The notes: a model not told the origin generated them from the letters alone. Counted from the first letter of the stretch, positions 14,635 through 23,206 are shown. The stretch is 38,966 nt of DNA from Bradyrhizobium altum (GCF_020889705.1 NZ_JACMYP010000052.1:1-38966); one strand, 5' to 3'. A program made the numbers and translations.

Positions 14635-16914
14635 CCGCGGCGGCCATGCAAGCGAAGAGAACGGCGTCGAATCCAGCCCGAGCAGCGGGCTGTAATAGGG
14701 ATCGTCGAGCAGCACCTCGCCCCACTTCGCGCGCAGCATCGCCAGCTCGCGCCCGAAGCGTGCCTTGCGGTCCGGCGCGGAATCGCGGCCCCGGCTTGCC
14801 GACTCCAGGTGAACGAGTTTCGCGTCCGGCGTGAATACGATCCGCTTTCCGAGCTGGCGCAGCTTCAGGCACAGATCGATATCGTTGAAACTGATCGGAA
14901 AGCGGATCTCGTCCATGCCGCCGACGGCCACGAAATCGCACTTGCGCATCAAGAGGCACGCGGCCGTCACCGCCGAACATTCGTGCGCCACCTGGAGCAG
15001 ATCGCCGTAGCCGGGATCACCATCCATCCGATCGTTGAAGGCATGCGCAGCCGAGAAATTGGCGCCCAGCACCACCCCGCCATGCTGCACGACGCTGCTC
15101 GGCCAGAGCAGCTTTGCGCCGACGGCTCCGACGTCGAGAGCGGACAGCCGCCACAGCATCTCCGCGAGCCAGCCGTCGTCGAGCGCCTGGACGTCGTTGT
15201 TGAGGAAGCAAATGTTCTCCGTGTCGACGCAATCGACGGCGGCGTTGTTGATGGCTGCGAAGTTGAAGGGCCCTTCGACCGAAATGACGTCGATGTCGTC
15301 CGCTGAGAGACCCTCGAGATAGTCCAGCGCTTCCGGCTCGCTCGAGCCGTTGTCGACGACGAGAATCCGGGCGTTGGTCTCATGTGCGGCCGGCAGGACC
15401 GTCTCGATGCAGCGCTTGAGCAGTTCGGCGCGGTTTCTGGTCGGGATGATGATGGTGGTGCGCTCGTTCCAATCGACCGCGCGCTTGACCCGCACAGCTG
15501 GAAGAAGCCCCGCTTTCCGCGGCTCGACATTCGCCTCGACGCCGATCCCAGCAAAATACGCTTGGCTTGCAGCGACCAGCTCGGCGGTTGCGACGGACGC
15601 ATCAATTCGCGGCAACGCCGCAACAGATCCCGGCAGATGATAGGTACGCTCAGCATCCACGCAGCCAATGAAGATGTCGTAGAGCGACGTCGCCGATCGC
15701 AGCGATTCCACGGCACGTTCCCGGCGCACCGCAAAGCAATACGATCCATAGCCTTGCTCGAGCGCACGTTCGCGATCGAATGCCGAGAACACCAGCGGCC
15801 AGACCGCGCCGGCGCCGGCCGCGACCTCGAGGTCGCCATAGACGAGATCGCAACCGGGCTCGGACGCGAACACATCGGCGAAGCGCTGCAGGGCATCTTC
15901 CGCCAGGATCGTCCCGCTCAGACAGAAGACGAAGAACGCACTGTTGGCGGCATCGCCGTCGACGAACTCGCGCGCAGCTTTCGGATCGAACTGACTGAAT
16001 CCCCGCGCCGGCAGAGACACCGCCGACCAGGCCGCGTGCCGCTGGACCTCTAAGCTCTCGATGCTTTCGTCCACCCTGGCGTCCCCGATCAGGACGACCG
16101 CGGCCTCGGATGGAACGTCAGACGGTGCTGTCGGCAAGAAGCGCTCTTTCCAGCTGCGATAGGTGTGGAACGGCACCGAGGCAGGCAAAAGCTGATCGAA
16201 CAATTGTCCGCGCAGCCGCTCGCTATCCCAGCGTCCGAGCTCGGCGATGGTCTGCTCCAGGCCGCGCTCGAAAGCGACGAATGCGACCGGCTCCGAGATC
16301 AGGCTCCGTCCCGAAATTGTCCGCGCCGACAGCCCACGCACGCGTCCATCGGCAAAATGCTCGGGCAGATGAAAGTCGATCCGGCGGCCGACGCCGAATT
16401 CGCTGCCCCGCGCAACGTTGGTCCACCCGGTCGGCTTCACGGTCATCACCGGCCGTTGCGCGATCAGGATCTCGACGTCTTCGTCGACGTCCTGCGAAAG
16501 CCAGCCCTCGAAGCGCAAGCCTCCGGCCCATTTGATATCGCCGATTCGGTGCCACTGCGCTTCCGGTGCAGCGACATCGCAGCGAATCGGAGCACCGACG
16601 GGACTTCCGATATTCGCCAGTCTTGCCTCGATGATCGCAGCGTTCGAGCTGACCTCATCCTGCACGTTGAACGTAAAGCCAAATCGACCGTCGCCGATTC
16701 CGGCATCGGCAAGCTCTGTTACAAACTCGTCACACAATGATGACATGTATGGCTCGCCGTCGACCAGCAGCTCGACGGCGTAGCGTCGGGTCGGATCGGC
16801 GCGGTCATAAACAAATCCAGAAAACGTCGTGCGATCGTATCTGGAGAATTGCGTTTGCAACGACGCGTATTCAGCTCCTGAGGGCCTCTGCTTGCCAATC
16901 GTCTTCGTGCTCAT
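14575..16914 (-). CDS. Large GT2 glycosyltransferase with tandem GT-A domains
   Basis: 779 residues from the ATG at 16914; a GTG six bases earlier is also in frame, but GAGGG lies six bases before the ATG. Residues about 30-215 are two beta-rich modules (FSGFVYDRADPTRRYAVELL and the GLRFEGWLSQDVDEDVEILI region) of a type that often precedes glycosyltransferases in rhizobia. A degenerate GT-A-like region (about 268-470) has LVYGDLEVA but lacks clear metal ligands. The full GT2 domain is at about 486-735: TTIIIPTRNRAELLKRCIE, ILVVDNGSSEP, the metal-site FLNNDVQAL and SFNDIDLCLKLR with HLES downstream. It is read towards the preceding gene and overlaps its 3' end by 60 bases. It probably extends a surface polysaccharide; donor unknown. 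Confidence 0.88.
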   Translation of the reverse strand: MSTKTIGKQRPSGAEYASLQTQFSRYDRTTFSGFVYDRADPTRRYAVELLVDGEPYMSSLCDEFVTELADAGIGDGRFGFTFNVQDEVSSNAAIIEARLANIGSPVGAPIRCDVAAPEAQWHRIGDIKWAGGLRFEGWLSQDVDEDVEILIAQRPVMTVKPTGWTNVARGSEFGVGRRIDFHLPEHFADGRVRGLSARTISGRSLISEPVAFVAFERGLEQTIAELGRWDSERLRGQLFDQLLPASVPFHTYRSWKERFLPTAPSDVPSEAAVVLIGDARVDESIESLEVQRHAAWSAVSLPARGFSQFDPKAAREFVDGDAANSAFFVFCLSGTILAEDALQRFADVFASEPGCDLVYGDLEVAAGAGAVWPLVFSAFDRERALEQGYGSYCFAVRRERAVESLRSATSLYDIFIGCVDAERTYHLPGSVAALPRIDASVATAELVAASQAYFAGIGVEANVEPRKAGLLPAVRVKRAVDWNERTTIIIPTRNRAELLKRCIETVLPAAHETNARILVVDNGSSEPEALDYLEGLSADDIDVISVEGPFNFAAINNAAVDCVDTENICFLNNDVQALDDGWLAEMLWRLSALDVGAVGAKLLWPSSVVQHGGVVLGANFSAAHAFNDRMDGDPGYGDLLQVAHECSAVTAACLLMRKCDFVAVGGMDEIRFPISFNDIDLCLKLRQLGKRIVFTPDAKLVHLESASRGRDSAPDRKARFGRELAMLRAKWGEVLLDDPYYSPLLGLDSTPFSSLAWPPRSWKPRANLPPVPTAPPIGM

Positions 16915-17141
16915 GTCCACCCCTCAAACGGCGGCTCGATTGTCGGTCGATTTCAAGTTGAGAATGTGTCCATGGCGCGCCCTAGGTGACTAGCGAGGAC
17001 TCAACTGCACTGAGGCCATCACCGTTTGCACAAAAAGCCGCCGCGCTTCAACACTATCGATACGTTATAAAACTTGGCGTTATCGGCGCCAATTGTGCTA
17101 GTGCTAACTCCTCCTCTCCACACTGATCGACGAGCGGATTC

Positions 17142-18449
17142 ATGAAGATTGCAATGGTTGGAACGGGATATGTAGGTCTCGTATCCGGAGCGTGTTTTGC
17201 CGATTTCGGCCATCAGGTCGTTTGTGTCGACAAGGACGCCGGCAAGATCGAAGCCCTGAAGCGCGGGAAGATCCCGATCTACGAAACCGACCTCGATAAG
17301 CTCGTCGAGACCAATACCGCCGCCGGACGGCTGACCTTCACGACGGAGCTCGCCGGAGCCGTCGGCGACGCCGATGCCGTCTTCATCGCGGTGGGAACAC
17401 CGTCGCGGCGCGGCGATGGCCATGCGGACCTGAGCTACGTCTATGCTGCCGCCAAGGAGATCGGCGCAGCACTGAATAAGTTCACCGTGGTGGTGACGAA
17501 GTCGACCGTGCCCGTGGGCACCGGCGACGAGGTGGAACGCCTGATCCGTGAGACCCGTCCCGACGCGGATTTCGCGGTTGCTTCGAACCCCGAATTCCTG
17601 CGCGAAGGCGCCGCGATCCAGGATTTTCGCCATCCCGACCGGATCGTCGTCGGCACCGAGGACGATCGGGCCAAGAGGGTGATGGGCGAAGTCTATCGCC
17701 CGCTCTACCTGAACCAGGCGCCGATCCTCTATACCGCACGACGCACGGCGGAATTGATCAAATACGCCGCAAATGCCTTCCTCGCCACCAAGATCACCTT
17801 CATCAACGAGATCGCCGATCTCTCCGAAAAGGTCGGGGCGAACGTACAGGAAGTCGCGCGCGGCATCGGGCTCGACAACCGGATCGGAACCAAGTTCCTG
17901 CATGCCGGCGCAGGCTATGGCGGCTCATGTTTCCCGAAGGATACCCGCGCCTTGTTCAAAACGGCGCTCGATCACGACGTCCAGCTGAAGATCGTCGAAG
18001 CCACGCTGACCGCGAACGACAACCGGAAGCGCGCGATGGCGCGCAAGGTCTCCAACGTGCTCGGCGGAGAGCTGCGGGGCAAGACGATCGGCGTGCTTGG
18101 CCTGACCTTCAAGCCCGACACCGACGACATGCGCGAGGCACCGTCGATCCCGCTGATCAACGGCCTGATCGACTTCGGTGCCAAGGTTCGCGCCTACGAT
18201 CCGATCGGCATGGAGCAGGCGCGCAAGGAATTGCCCGAGATCGAGTACTGCAAGGACGCCTATGAATGCGCCCGTCAGGCCGATGCGCTGGTGATCGTGA
18301 CCGAGTGGCGCCAGTTCCGCGCGCTTGATCTGAAGCGCATCAAGCAGGAAATGAAGCATCCGGTCGTCGTCGACCTGCGCAACATCTACCGTCCGGACGA
18401 GATGGCCGCGCACGGCTTCACCTACGACAGCATCGGCCGGCCGCGCTAA
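17142..18449 (+). CDS. ugd: UDP-glucose 6-dehydrogenase
   Basis: 435 residues with the complete family pattern: NAD-binding GTGYVGLVSG (7-16), TKSTVPVGTG (119-128), ASNPEFLREG (147-156), the central helix with KYAANAFLATKITFINE (207-223), catalytic Cys263 in GYGGSCFPKD and the C-terminal domain with GLTFKPDTDDMREAPS and TEW. It oxidises UDP-glucose to UDP-glucuronate in two NAD-dependent steps in the cytoplasm (rkpK in rhizobia). It stands alone: 227 bases upstream is the divergent start of the GT2 gene, and that gap includes an inverted repeat TTGGCG/CGCCAA (17074-17092); a strong hairpin follows the stop. It supplies acidic sugar for the surface polysaccharides. Confidence 0.96.
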   Translation: MKIAMVGTGYVGLVSGACFADFGHQVVCVDKDAGKIEALKRGKIPIYETDLDKLVETNTAAGRLTFTTELAGAVGDADAVFIAVGTPSRRGDGHADLSYVYAAAKEIGAALNKFTVVVTKSTVPVGTGDEVERLIRETRPDADFAVASNPEFLREGAAIQDFRHPDRIVVGTEDDRAKRVMGEVYRPLYLNQAPILYTARRTAELIKYAANAFLATKITFINEIADLSEKVGANVQEVARGIGLDNRIGTKFLHAGAGYGGSCFPKDTRALFKTALDHDVQLKIVEATLTANDNRKRAMARKVSNVLGGELRGKTIGVLGLTFKPDTDDMREAPSIPLINGLIDFGAKVRAYDPIGMEQARKELPEIEYCKDAYECARQADALVIVTEWRQFRALDLKRIKQEMKHPVVVDLRNIYRPDEMAAHGFTYDSIGRPR

Positions 18450-18474
18450 GCGGCCGTGCCGGCGCCGTCCAATC

Positions 18475-18512
18475 CCAAAGCGCGATGAGGTTGAATCCTC
18501 ATCGCGCTTTGG
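18475..18512 (+). terminator. Strong hairpin after ugd
   Basis: A perfect 16-base stem (CCAAAGCGCGATGAGG pairing with its complement) closes a six-base loop, 25 bases after the ugd stop. There is no long T-run. The AAAGCGCGATGAGG...CCTCATCGCGCTTT type is a hairpin I know to be repeated in Bradyrhizobium intergenic DNA; a related copy follows rfbB at 22413. Confidence 0.75.
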
Positions 18513-18534
18513 CTCGTTGTCTCAGCATTGTCTC

Positions 18535-18605
18535 AGCGCAAACGCGTTTGTCGCGGGAAACCCGCTTCGCAGTTTGAGCTCTAGAGCATGATGAGATTAG
18601 GTTGA
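18535..18605. repeat. Short relative of the GAGCATGATC-type repeat
   Basis: Contains GCGCAAACGCGTTTGTCGCG, AACCCGCTTCGCAGTTTGAG and CTAGAGCATGATGAGATTAG in order, the same elements as the copy at 6811-6888 but in a shortened form. It lies between the ugd hairpin and the long palindromic element. Confidence 0.55.
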
Positions 18606-18623
18606 GCTGCAACGGCGTCGAAA

Positions 18624-18778
18624 GTTCACCTCTCCCTTGGGAGAGGTCGATTTGCGCAGCAAATCGGGTGAGGGGTTACGGTCTATCGAGAGAGCAAGAG
18701 CCCTCACCCGGATTGCACTGGACGATGCTTCGCATCGCCAGGCGCAATCCGACCTCTCCCCGGTGGGGAGAGGTGAAC
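18624..18778. mobile_element. 155-bp palindromic MITE-like element
   Basis: The ends are exact 13-base inverted copies: GTTCACCTCTCCC (18624-18636) and GGGAGAGGTGAAC (18766-18778). Further nested inverted segments follow: GGTGAGGGG near 18668 with CCCTCACCC near 18703, and a GCGATGCGAAGCATCG-type palindrome at 18725-18738. It encodes nothing. Elements of this kind (CTCTCCC...GGGAGAG with GGGTGAGGG) are scattered through Bradyrhizobium genomes. It sits between the convergent genes ugd and rfbD. No flanking target duplication is obvious. Confidence 0.7.
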
Positions 18779-18819
18779 CGAGGCCGCACCAAGCCGATTC
18801 AACCAAAACTCATCCCGCG

Positions 18820-19731
18820 CTAGGCGTGGGCGGGCGCGCCGAGCTGGACATACGAGTCCAGCTCGCGTGCGAGCGCTTCCTGCCACGTCGGCATCGCGAC
18901 CCCGAACTGCGTCTTGAGCCGCGTCAGATCCAGCCGCGAATTGCCCGGACGCACCGCTTTGGTCGGGAAATCGGCCGTCGCAATCGGCACGATGTTGTCG
19001 ACCGCGAGCGTGACGCCACGCGACCTCAGCCCGCCGACAATGGCGGTTGCAAAGCCGTGCCAGCTGGTTTCGCCAGCGCAAACGAGATTGACGACACCGC
19101 CCCTGCGCGCGAGCTGATCGTGCAGCGTGGTGATGTTCGGCAGGACGATGCCGGCGACCGTGCTCGCAATCGCTTGTGCCGTCGTCGGCGCGCCGATTTG
19201 ATCGGCCACGATCCGCAGCTCCTTACGCTCGCCGGCGAGCCGCGCGATGGTGCGCAGGAAATTCGTGCCCTTTGCGGCATAGACCCAGGAGGTGCGCGCG
19301 ATCAGATGCGCCCCGCCGGCCGCCTGGATCGCGAGATCGCCGGCAAGCTTGCTCGCGCCGTAGGCCGACAACGGTTCGGTCGGGCTGTCCTCGCGCCACG
19401 ACCGGTCGCCCGAACCGTTGAAAACGTAGTCCGTGGAGAAATGCACCAGCGGCACGCGGTTCGCTGCCGCCCATTTTGCCAGCGCTTCGGGTCCCCTGGC
19501 GTTGACCAGGAACGCCAGCTCGCGCTCGTCCTCGGCGCGATCGACGGCCGTATAGGCAGCGGGATTGATGATGAGATCGGGCTTCAGTCTCTCGAGCTCG
19601 CCCGTCAACATCTCCGGCTTCGCGAGATCGAACTCCGCGGTCGGCGGCGCGATGATGGTGCCGTGGCCTTCCAGCAGAGGCTTGAGCGCACTGCCGACCT
19701 GGCCGCGCGTTCCCGTCAAAAGAATCCGCAT
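18820..19731 (-). CDS. rfbD: dTDP-4-dehydrorhamnose reductase
   Basis: 303 residues of the short-chain dehydrogenase superfamily. It starts MRILLTGTRGQVGSALKPLL with the GxxGxxG nucleotide site (7-13), then INPAAYTAVDRAE (55-67), STDYVFNG (99-106) and catalytic Tyr124/Lys128 in YGASK, followed by ARTSWVYAAKGTNFLRT, a hallmark of RfbD. It makes dTDP-L-rhamnose in the last step of the pathway. Its ATG overlaps the last base of the rfbC stop codon (TGATG), so the two are translationally coupled. The pair is divergent from rfbAB, and together the four genes provide a complete route from glucose-1-phosphate. Confidence 0.96.
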   Translation of the reverse strand: MRILLTGTRGQVGSALKPLLEGHGTIIAPPTAEFDLAKPEMLTGELERLKPDLIINPAAYTAVDRAEDERELAFLVNARGPEALAKWAAANRVPLVHFSTDYVFNGSGDRSWREDSPTEPLSAYGASKLAGDLAIQAAGGAHLIARTSWVYAAKGTNFLRTIARLAGERKELRIVADQIGAPTTAQAIASTVAGIVLPNITTLHDQLARRGGVVNLVCAGETSWHGFATAIVGGLRSRGVTLAVDNIVPIATADFPTKAVRPGNSRLDLTRLKTQFGVAMPTWQEALARELDSYVQLGAPAHA

Positions 19732-20285
19732 CAGATTTGTCCATAGGTCGGAAGATTGCTGGCGTCGGCGAGCAGCGGCGCATCCGCATCCTTGGCCGAC
19801 AGCTGTGGCTTATCGACGCCCCATTTGATCCCGATCGCCGGATCGTTCCACCGGATCGAGAGCTCGTCCTTGGGGCTGTAGAAGTCATCGCATTTGTAGA
19901 AGAAGTCGGCAGTTTCCGAGAGCACCACGAAGCCGTGGGCAAAGCCGCGCGGCACCCATAGCTGACGGCGGTTGTCCTCGCTCAACTCGACCGCGACATG
20001 CCTGCCGAAGTTCGGGCTGCCGACACGCACGTCGACGGCAACGTCCAGCACCTTGCCGCGCAGCACGGAGACGAGCTTGCCCTGGGTGAGCGGGTTTTGC
20101 AGATGCAGCCCGCGCAACACGCCGTAGGCCGAGCGGGACATGTTGTCCTGCACGAAGGGGCGCGTGATGCCGTGCTCGACATAACGGGGCGACTGGTAGG
20201 TCTCGAGGAAGAAGCCGCGCTGGTCGCCGAACAGCTTCGGCTCGACGATCAGAACTTCAGGAAGCTCGGTCTTGATGACGTTCAT
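19731..20285 (-). CDS. rfbC: dTDP-4-dehydrorhamnose 3,5-epimerase
   Basis: 184 residues, the usual length of RfbC cupin enzymes. Visible marks are FGDQRGFFLETY (19-30), FVQDNMSRSAYGVLRGLHLQ (44-63) with catalytic His61 and Lys70 downstream, VAVDVRVGSP (82-91), WVPRGFAHGFVVLS (110-123) and Tyr130 in FFYKCDDFYSP. It epimerises C3 and C5 of dTDP-4-keto-6-deoxyglucose. It leads the rfbCD operon; its start is 109 bases from the divergent rfbA start, so both operons share one promoter region and are probably controlled together. Confidence 0.96.
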   Translation of the reverse strand: MNVIKTELPEVLIVEPKLFGDQRGFFLETYQSPRYVEHGITRPFVQDNMSRSAYGVLRGLHLQNPLTQGKLVSVLRGKVLDVAVDVRVGSPNFGRHVAVELSEDNRRQLWVPRGFAHGFVVLSETADFFYKCDDFYSPKDELSIRWNDPAIGIKWGVDKPQLSAKDADAPLLADASNLPTYGQI

Positions 20286-20394
20286 TTAACATTTGTTCCA
20301 GTTTGACGCGCCCGAAATGTTAATTTCCATCTCATAACAAACTTGTGCAGCGCACGCTATATGTTATGTTCTGATAATCAAATTGTGAGGGACC
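20286..20394. promoter_or_regulatory. Shared divergent promoter of rfbCD and rfbAB with inverted repeat
   Basis: 109 AT-rich bases between divergent starts. TTAACATTT (20286-20294) and its exact reverse complement AAATGTTAA (20315-20323) flank a 20-base spacer. The left arm directly abuts the rfbC start codon, so a protein bound here, or the hairpin in the rfbC leader, could block rfbC translation or transcription. The rfbA start has a good GAGGG four bases upstream of its ATG. Confidence 0.55.
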
Positions 20395-21306
20395 ATGAAA
20401 GGCATTATCCTTGCCGGTGGCACCGGCTCGCGCCTCTACCCCGTGACCACCGTCGTCTCCAAGCAGCTGCTGCCCGTCTTCGACAAGCCGATGATCTATT
20501 ATCCGCTGTCGACGCTGATGCTCGGCGGAATCCGCGATATCCTGATCATCTCTACGCCGCAGGACAAGCCGCTGTTCCAGCGCCTGCTGGGCGACGGCAG
20601 CGAGATGGGCGTCCGGTTCGCCTATGCCACGCAGGAGACCCCGCGGGGCCTCGCCGACGCCTTTATCGTGGGACGCGAGTTCATCGGCGATGACTCGGTC
20701 GCCCTTGTGTTAGGTGATAACATTTTCTACGGCCATGGCCTGCCGAGCATGCTGTCGGCCGCCTCGGTCCGCAAGAAGGGCGCCACCGTGTTCGGCTACG
20801 TCGTCAACGCGCCCGAACAGTACGGCGTGATCGAGCTTGACGGCACCGGACGGGCGCTGTCGATCGAGGAGAAGCCGAAGCGGCCGAAGTCCAACGTCGC
20901 CGTCACCGGTCTCTACTTCTACGACAATGACGTGGTCGATATCGCCGCCGGCATCAAGCCGTCGCCGCGCGGCGAGATCGAGATCACCGACGTCAACAAG
21001 GCCTATCTCGAGCGCGGCGACCTCTATGTCGAGGTGCTCGGCCGCGGCTTTGCCTGGCTCGACACCGGCACCCATTCCTCGCTGGTCGAGGCCAGCCATT
21101 TCGTCCAGATCCTGGAGCAGCGCCAGGGCCTGCGCATCGCCTGCCCCGAGGAGATCGCGCTGCGCCAGGGTTACATCTCGCTGGAAGCCTTCGCGAGGGT
21201 GGCACAGAAGACCGCCAAGAGCAGCTACGGCGAGTATCTGCTGTCGGTCTACCGCTCGTTCCAGGGTCAGCCCCGTACAGCCGAGGTATTCAAACATGCG
21301 GTTTAA
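20395..21306 (+). CDS. rfbA: Glucose-1-phosphate thymidylyltransferase
   Basis: 303 residues. The N-terminal signature MKGIILAGGTGSRLYPVT binds dTTP; SKQLLPVFDKPMIYYPLS, the metal-site LVLGDNIFYGHG (about 104-115), the product-binding region with SIEEKPKRPKSNVAVTGLYFYD and LGRGFAWLDTGTHSSL are all typical of RfbA. It makes dTDP-glucose from dTTP and glucose-1-phosphate, the first and feedback-regulated step of the rhamnose pathway. Preceded by GAGGG at a good distance. Its 3' end overlaps the rfbB start by 11 bases, so the two are coupled. Confidence 0.97.
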   Translation: MKGIILAGGTGSRLYPVTTVVSKQLLPVFDKPMIYYPLSTLMLGGIRDILIISTPQDKPLFQRLLGDGSEMGVRFAYATQETPRGLADAFIVGREFIGDDSVALVLGDNIFYGHGLPSMLSAASVRKKGATVFGYVVNAPEQYGVIELDGTGRALSIEEKPKRPKSNVAVTGLYFYDNDVVDIAAGIKPSPRGEIEITDVNKAYLERGDLYVEVLGRGFAWLDTGTHSSLVEASHFVQILEQRQGLRIACPEEIALRQGYISLEAFARVAQKTAKSSYGEYLLSVYRSFQGQPRTAEVFKHAV

Positions 21307-22363
21307 GGGATCGACGATCTTCGTCACCGGCGGCGCGGGCTTCATTGGCTCCGCCGTGGTCCGGCACCTGCTGCGAGACACCCACGCCCGCGTCGTCAAC
21401 ATCGACAAGCTGACCTATGCGGCGAACCTGGCCTCCCTGCCCGGCTCGACAGAGAGCCTGAACTACACCTTCGAGAAGGCCTGCATCTGCGAAGCACAGG
21501 TGCTGCGCCGGCTGTTCGAGAAGTATCAGCCCGACGCGGTGATGAATCTTGCGGCGGAAAGCCATGTCGACCGTTCGATCGACGGCCCCGGCGAATTCAT
21601 CCAGACCAACATAGTCGGCACCTTCACGATCCTGCAGGAGACACTGCGCCACTGGCGCACGCTCTCGCCCGAGAAGCGCGACCAGTTCCGCTTCCTGCAT
21701 ATCTCGACCGACGAGGTGTTTGGTTCGCTCGGCGACGAAGGCCTGTTCACCGAGACCACGGCCTATGCGCCGAACTCGCCCTATTCGGCCAGCAAGGCAT
21801 CGTCCGATCATCTGGTGCGCGCCTGGCGCGAGACCTACGAGTTGCCGACCCTGGTGACCAACTGCTCCAACAATTACGGCCCCTATCACTTCCCGGAAAA
21901 GCTGATCCCGCACATGATCATCAAGGGGCTCGCCGGCGAGCCGCTGCCGGTCTATGGCGACGGCCAGAACGTCCGCGACTGGCTGTTCGTCGAGGATCAT
22001 GCCAAGGCGCTGACCTTGGTGCTGGAGCGCGGCGAGGTCGGCGAGACCTACAATGTCGGCGGCCGCAACGAGCGCACCAACCTGCACGTCGTGGAAAGCA
22101 TCTGCGACCTGCTCGACGAGGTCGTGCCGGCTGCAGCTGGCCCGCGGCGCCAGCTGATCAATTTCGTCGCCGATCGGCCCGGCCACGACCGCCGCTACGC
22201 CATCGACGCCACCAAGCTCGAAACCGAGCTCGGCTGGCGCGCCGAGGAGAATTTCGAGACCGGCATCGCCAAGACAGTGCGCTGGTATGTCGACGAGCAA
22301 CCCTGGTGGCGCGCGATCCTTGAGCGCGGCTACAAGGTGGAGCGCGTCGGGCTGAACCAGTAA
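21296..22363 (+). CDS. rfbB: dTDP-glucose 4,6-dehydratase
   Basis: 355 residues from the ATG at 21296; the frame is open far upstream but only as a shadow of rfbA, and the family start (MRFKGSTIFVTGGAGFIGSA) fits exactly. NAD-binding TGGAGFIG is at 11-18, the catalytic Thr138-Asp139-Glu140 in ISTDEVFGSLG, Tyr163/Lys167 in YSASK, then NCSNNYGPYHFPEKLIP and NVRDWLFVEDH. It converts dTDP-glucose to dTDP-4-keto-6-deoxyglucose. It overlaps rfbA by 11 bases and is followed by a hairpin repeat. Confidence 0.97.
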   Translation: MRFKGSTIFVTGGAGFIGSAVVRHLLRDTHARVVNIDKLTYAANLASLPGSTESLNYTFEKACICEAQVLRRLFEKYQPDAVMNLAAESHVDRSIDGPGEFIQTNIVGTFTILQETLRHWRTLSPEKRDQFRFLHISTDEVFGSLGDEGLFTETTAYAPNSPYSASKASSDHLVRAWRETYELPTLVTNCSNNYGPYHFPEKLIPHMIIKGLAGEPLPVYGDGQNVRDWLFVEDHAKALTLVLERGEVGETYNVGGRNERTNLHVVESICDLLDEVVPAAAGPRRQLINFVADRPGHDRRYAIDATKLETELGWRAEENFETGIAKTVRWYVDEQPWWRAILERGYKVERVGLNQ

Positions 22364-22412
22364 TCGTCGCTCTCTCCAAGCCGTCGGCGTGGATAGCCAA
22401 CAGGAAGCCGAG

Positions 22413-22463
22413 AAGCGCGATGACGATTCAACCGGATCTCATCGCGGCTTGACGAGCCGCGAT
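22413..22463 (+). terminator. Hairpin repeat after rfbB
   Basis: AAGCGCGATGA (22413-22423) can pair with TCATCGCGGCTT (22439-22450) with one bulge, and alternatively ATCGCGGCT (22441-22449) pairs perfectly with AGCCGCGAT (22455-22463). The first form matches the hairpin type found after ugd. It probably ends rfbAB transcription 50-100 bases after the stop; no T-run follows. Confidence 0.55.
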
Positions 22464-22529
22464 CGCCTTCCGACGGTGGATTGGCAGCCACCCGCCAGAC
22501 AACAAATCGAGAAACCAAGGGATCCCGCC

Positions 22530-23096
22530 ATGAACATCGCAATGGACGGTCAGGAACAGACATTGTTCAAAAGCTTCGTGGATCTCTCGACGCGCTATCT
22601 GGAATTCGGGTCGGGAGGCAGCACCTGGCTCGCCTGCCAGACCAAGAAGGAGTGGGTCATCTCCATTGATTCCTCGTCGGAATGGCTCTCCAAGGTCGCC
22701 GACGCCACGCGCGGCACGAGCACCCAGCCGCTGCTGCTGCACGTCGATATTGGCAAGCTGCGCGAGTGGGGTTACCCGGTGGAGAAGGAGAAGGAGAGCT
22801 CCTGGCCCGACTATCACGAACGCATCTGGGAGCGTCCGGAAAGCAAGACGGCCGACTTGTATTTCGTTGACGGCCGGTTTCGCGTGGCCTGCTTCGTGCA
22901 GTGCGTGCTGCACGCCGCACCGGGAGCCTTCATCGCTATCCACGACTTCGAGAACCGTCCCCACTACCATTCCGTGCGGACGGTCGCGCGCGAAATCGCG
23001 CGTGCCAACAACATGTCCGTCTTCCAGAGGCCGGCAAAGATCGACGTCGAGGCGGCACAGCAGCTGCTCGCGAAATACCGGCTAGAACCCCTGTAG
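22530..23096 (+). CDS. Class I SAM methyltransferase-like protein, 188 aa
   Basis: The frame is open from 22389, but the first 47 codons coincide with the hairpin repeat after rfbB; the ATG at 22530 has AAGGG eight bases upstream and gives a compact protein starting MNIAMDGQEQTLFKSFVDLS. A Rossmann-type motif I, YLEFGSGGSTWLA (23-35), is followed by WVISIDSS (42-49, acidic residue for the SAM ribose) and LYFVDGRFRVACFV (110-123) with IAIHDFENR (135-143). This is the pattern of Methyltransf_24-like or uncharacterised SAM enzymes. Target unknown; methylation of a sugar in the nearby polysaccharide is a guess from context. It is convergent to the next gene. Confidence 0.75.
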   Translation: MNIAMDGQEQTLFKSFVDLSTRYLEFGSGGSTWLACQTKKEWVISIDSSSEWLSKVADATRGTSTQPLLLHVDIGKLREWGYPVEKEKESSWPDYHERIWERPESKTADLYFVDGRFRVACFVQCVLHAAPGAFIAIHDFENRPHYHSVRTVAREIARANNMSVFQRPAKIDVEAAQQLLAKYRLEPL

Positions 23097-23137
23097 CCGA
23101 TCGCGGCGGTCGAAGATTTGCTTCAAGCGTACCGTTC

Positions 23138-23160
23138 GGGCGCGCCGCCTTGGCGCGCCC
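23138..23160. terminator. Bidirectional hairpin between convergent genes
   Basis: GGGCGCGCC and GGCGCGCCC form a perfect nine-base stem around a five-base loop, 42 bases after one stop and 47 bases before the opposing one. No T-run is present. Just beyond it CCCAGATTCAG occurs twice (23186-23208), the second copy covering the opposing stop codon. Confidence 0.65.
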
Positions 23161-23206
23161 TCCTCCGGCGAGGATATTGCCGTTCCCAGATTCAGCTGTC
23201 CCAGAT

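Noticed and set aside
20837..21295. N-terminal extension of rfbB by 153 codons
   Set aside because: It lies entirely inside rfbA in another frame; the RfbB family begins at the ATG at 21296.
22389..22529. N-terminal extension of the methyltransferase-like protein
   Set aside because: It covers the hairpin repeat after rfbB and lacks protein character; the ATG at 22530 has a ribosome-binding site.
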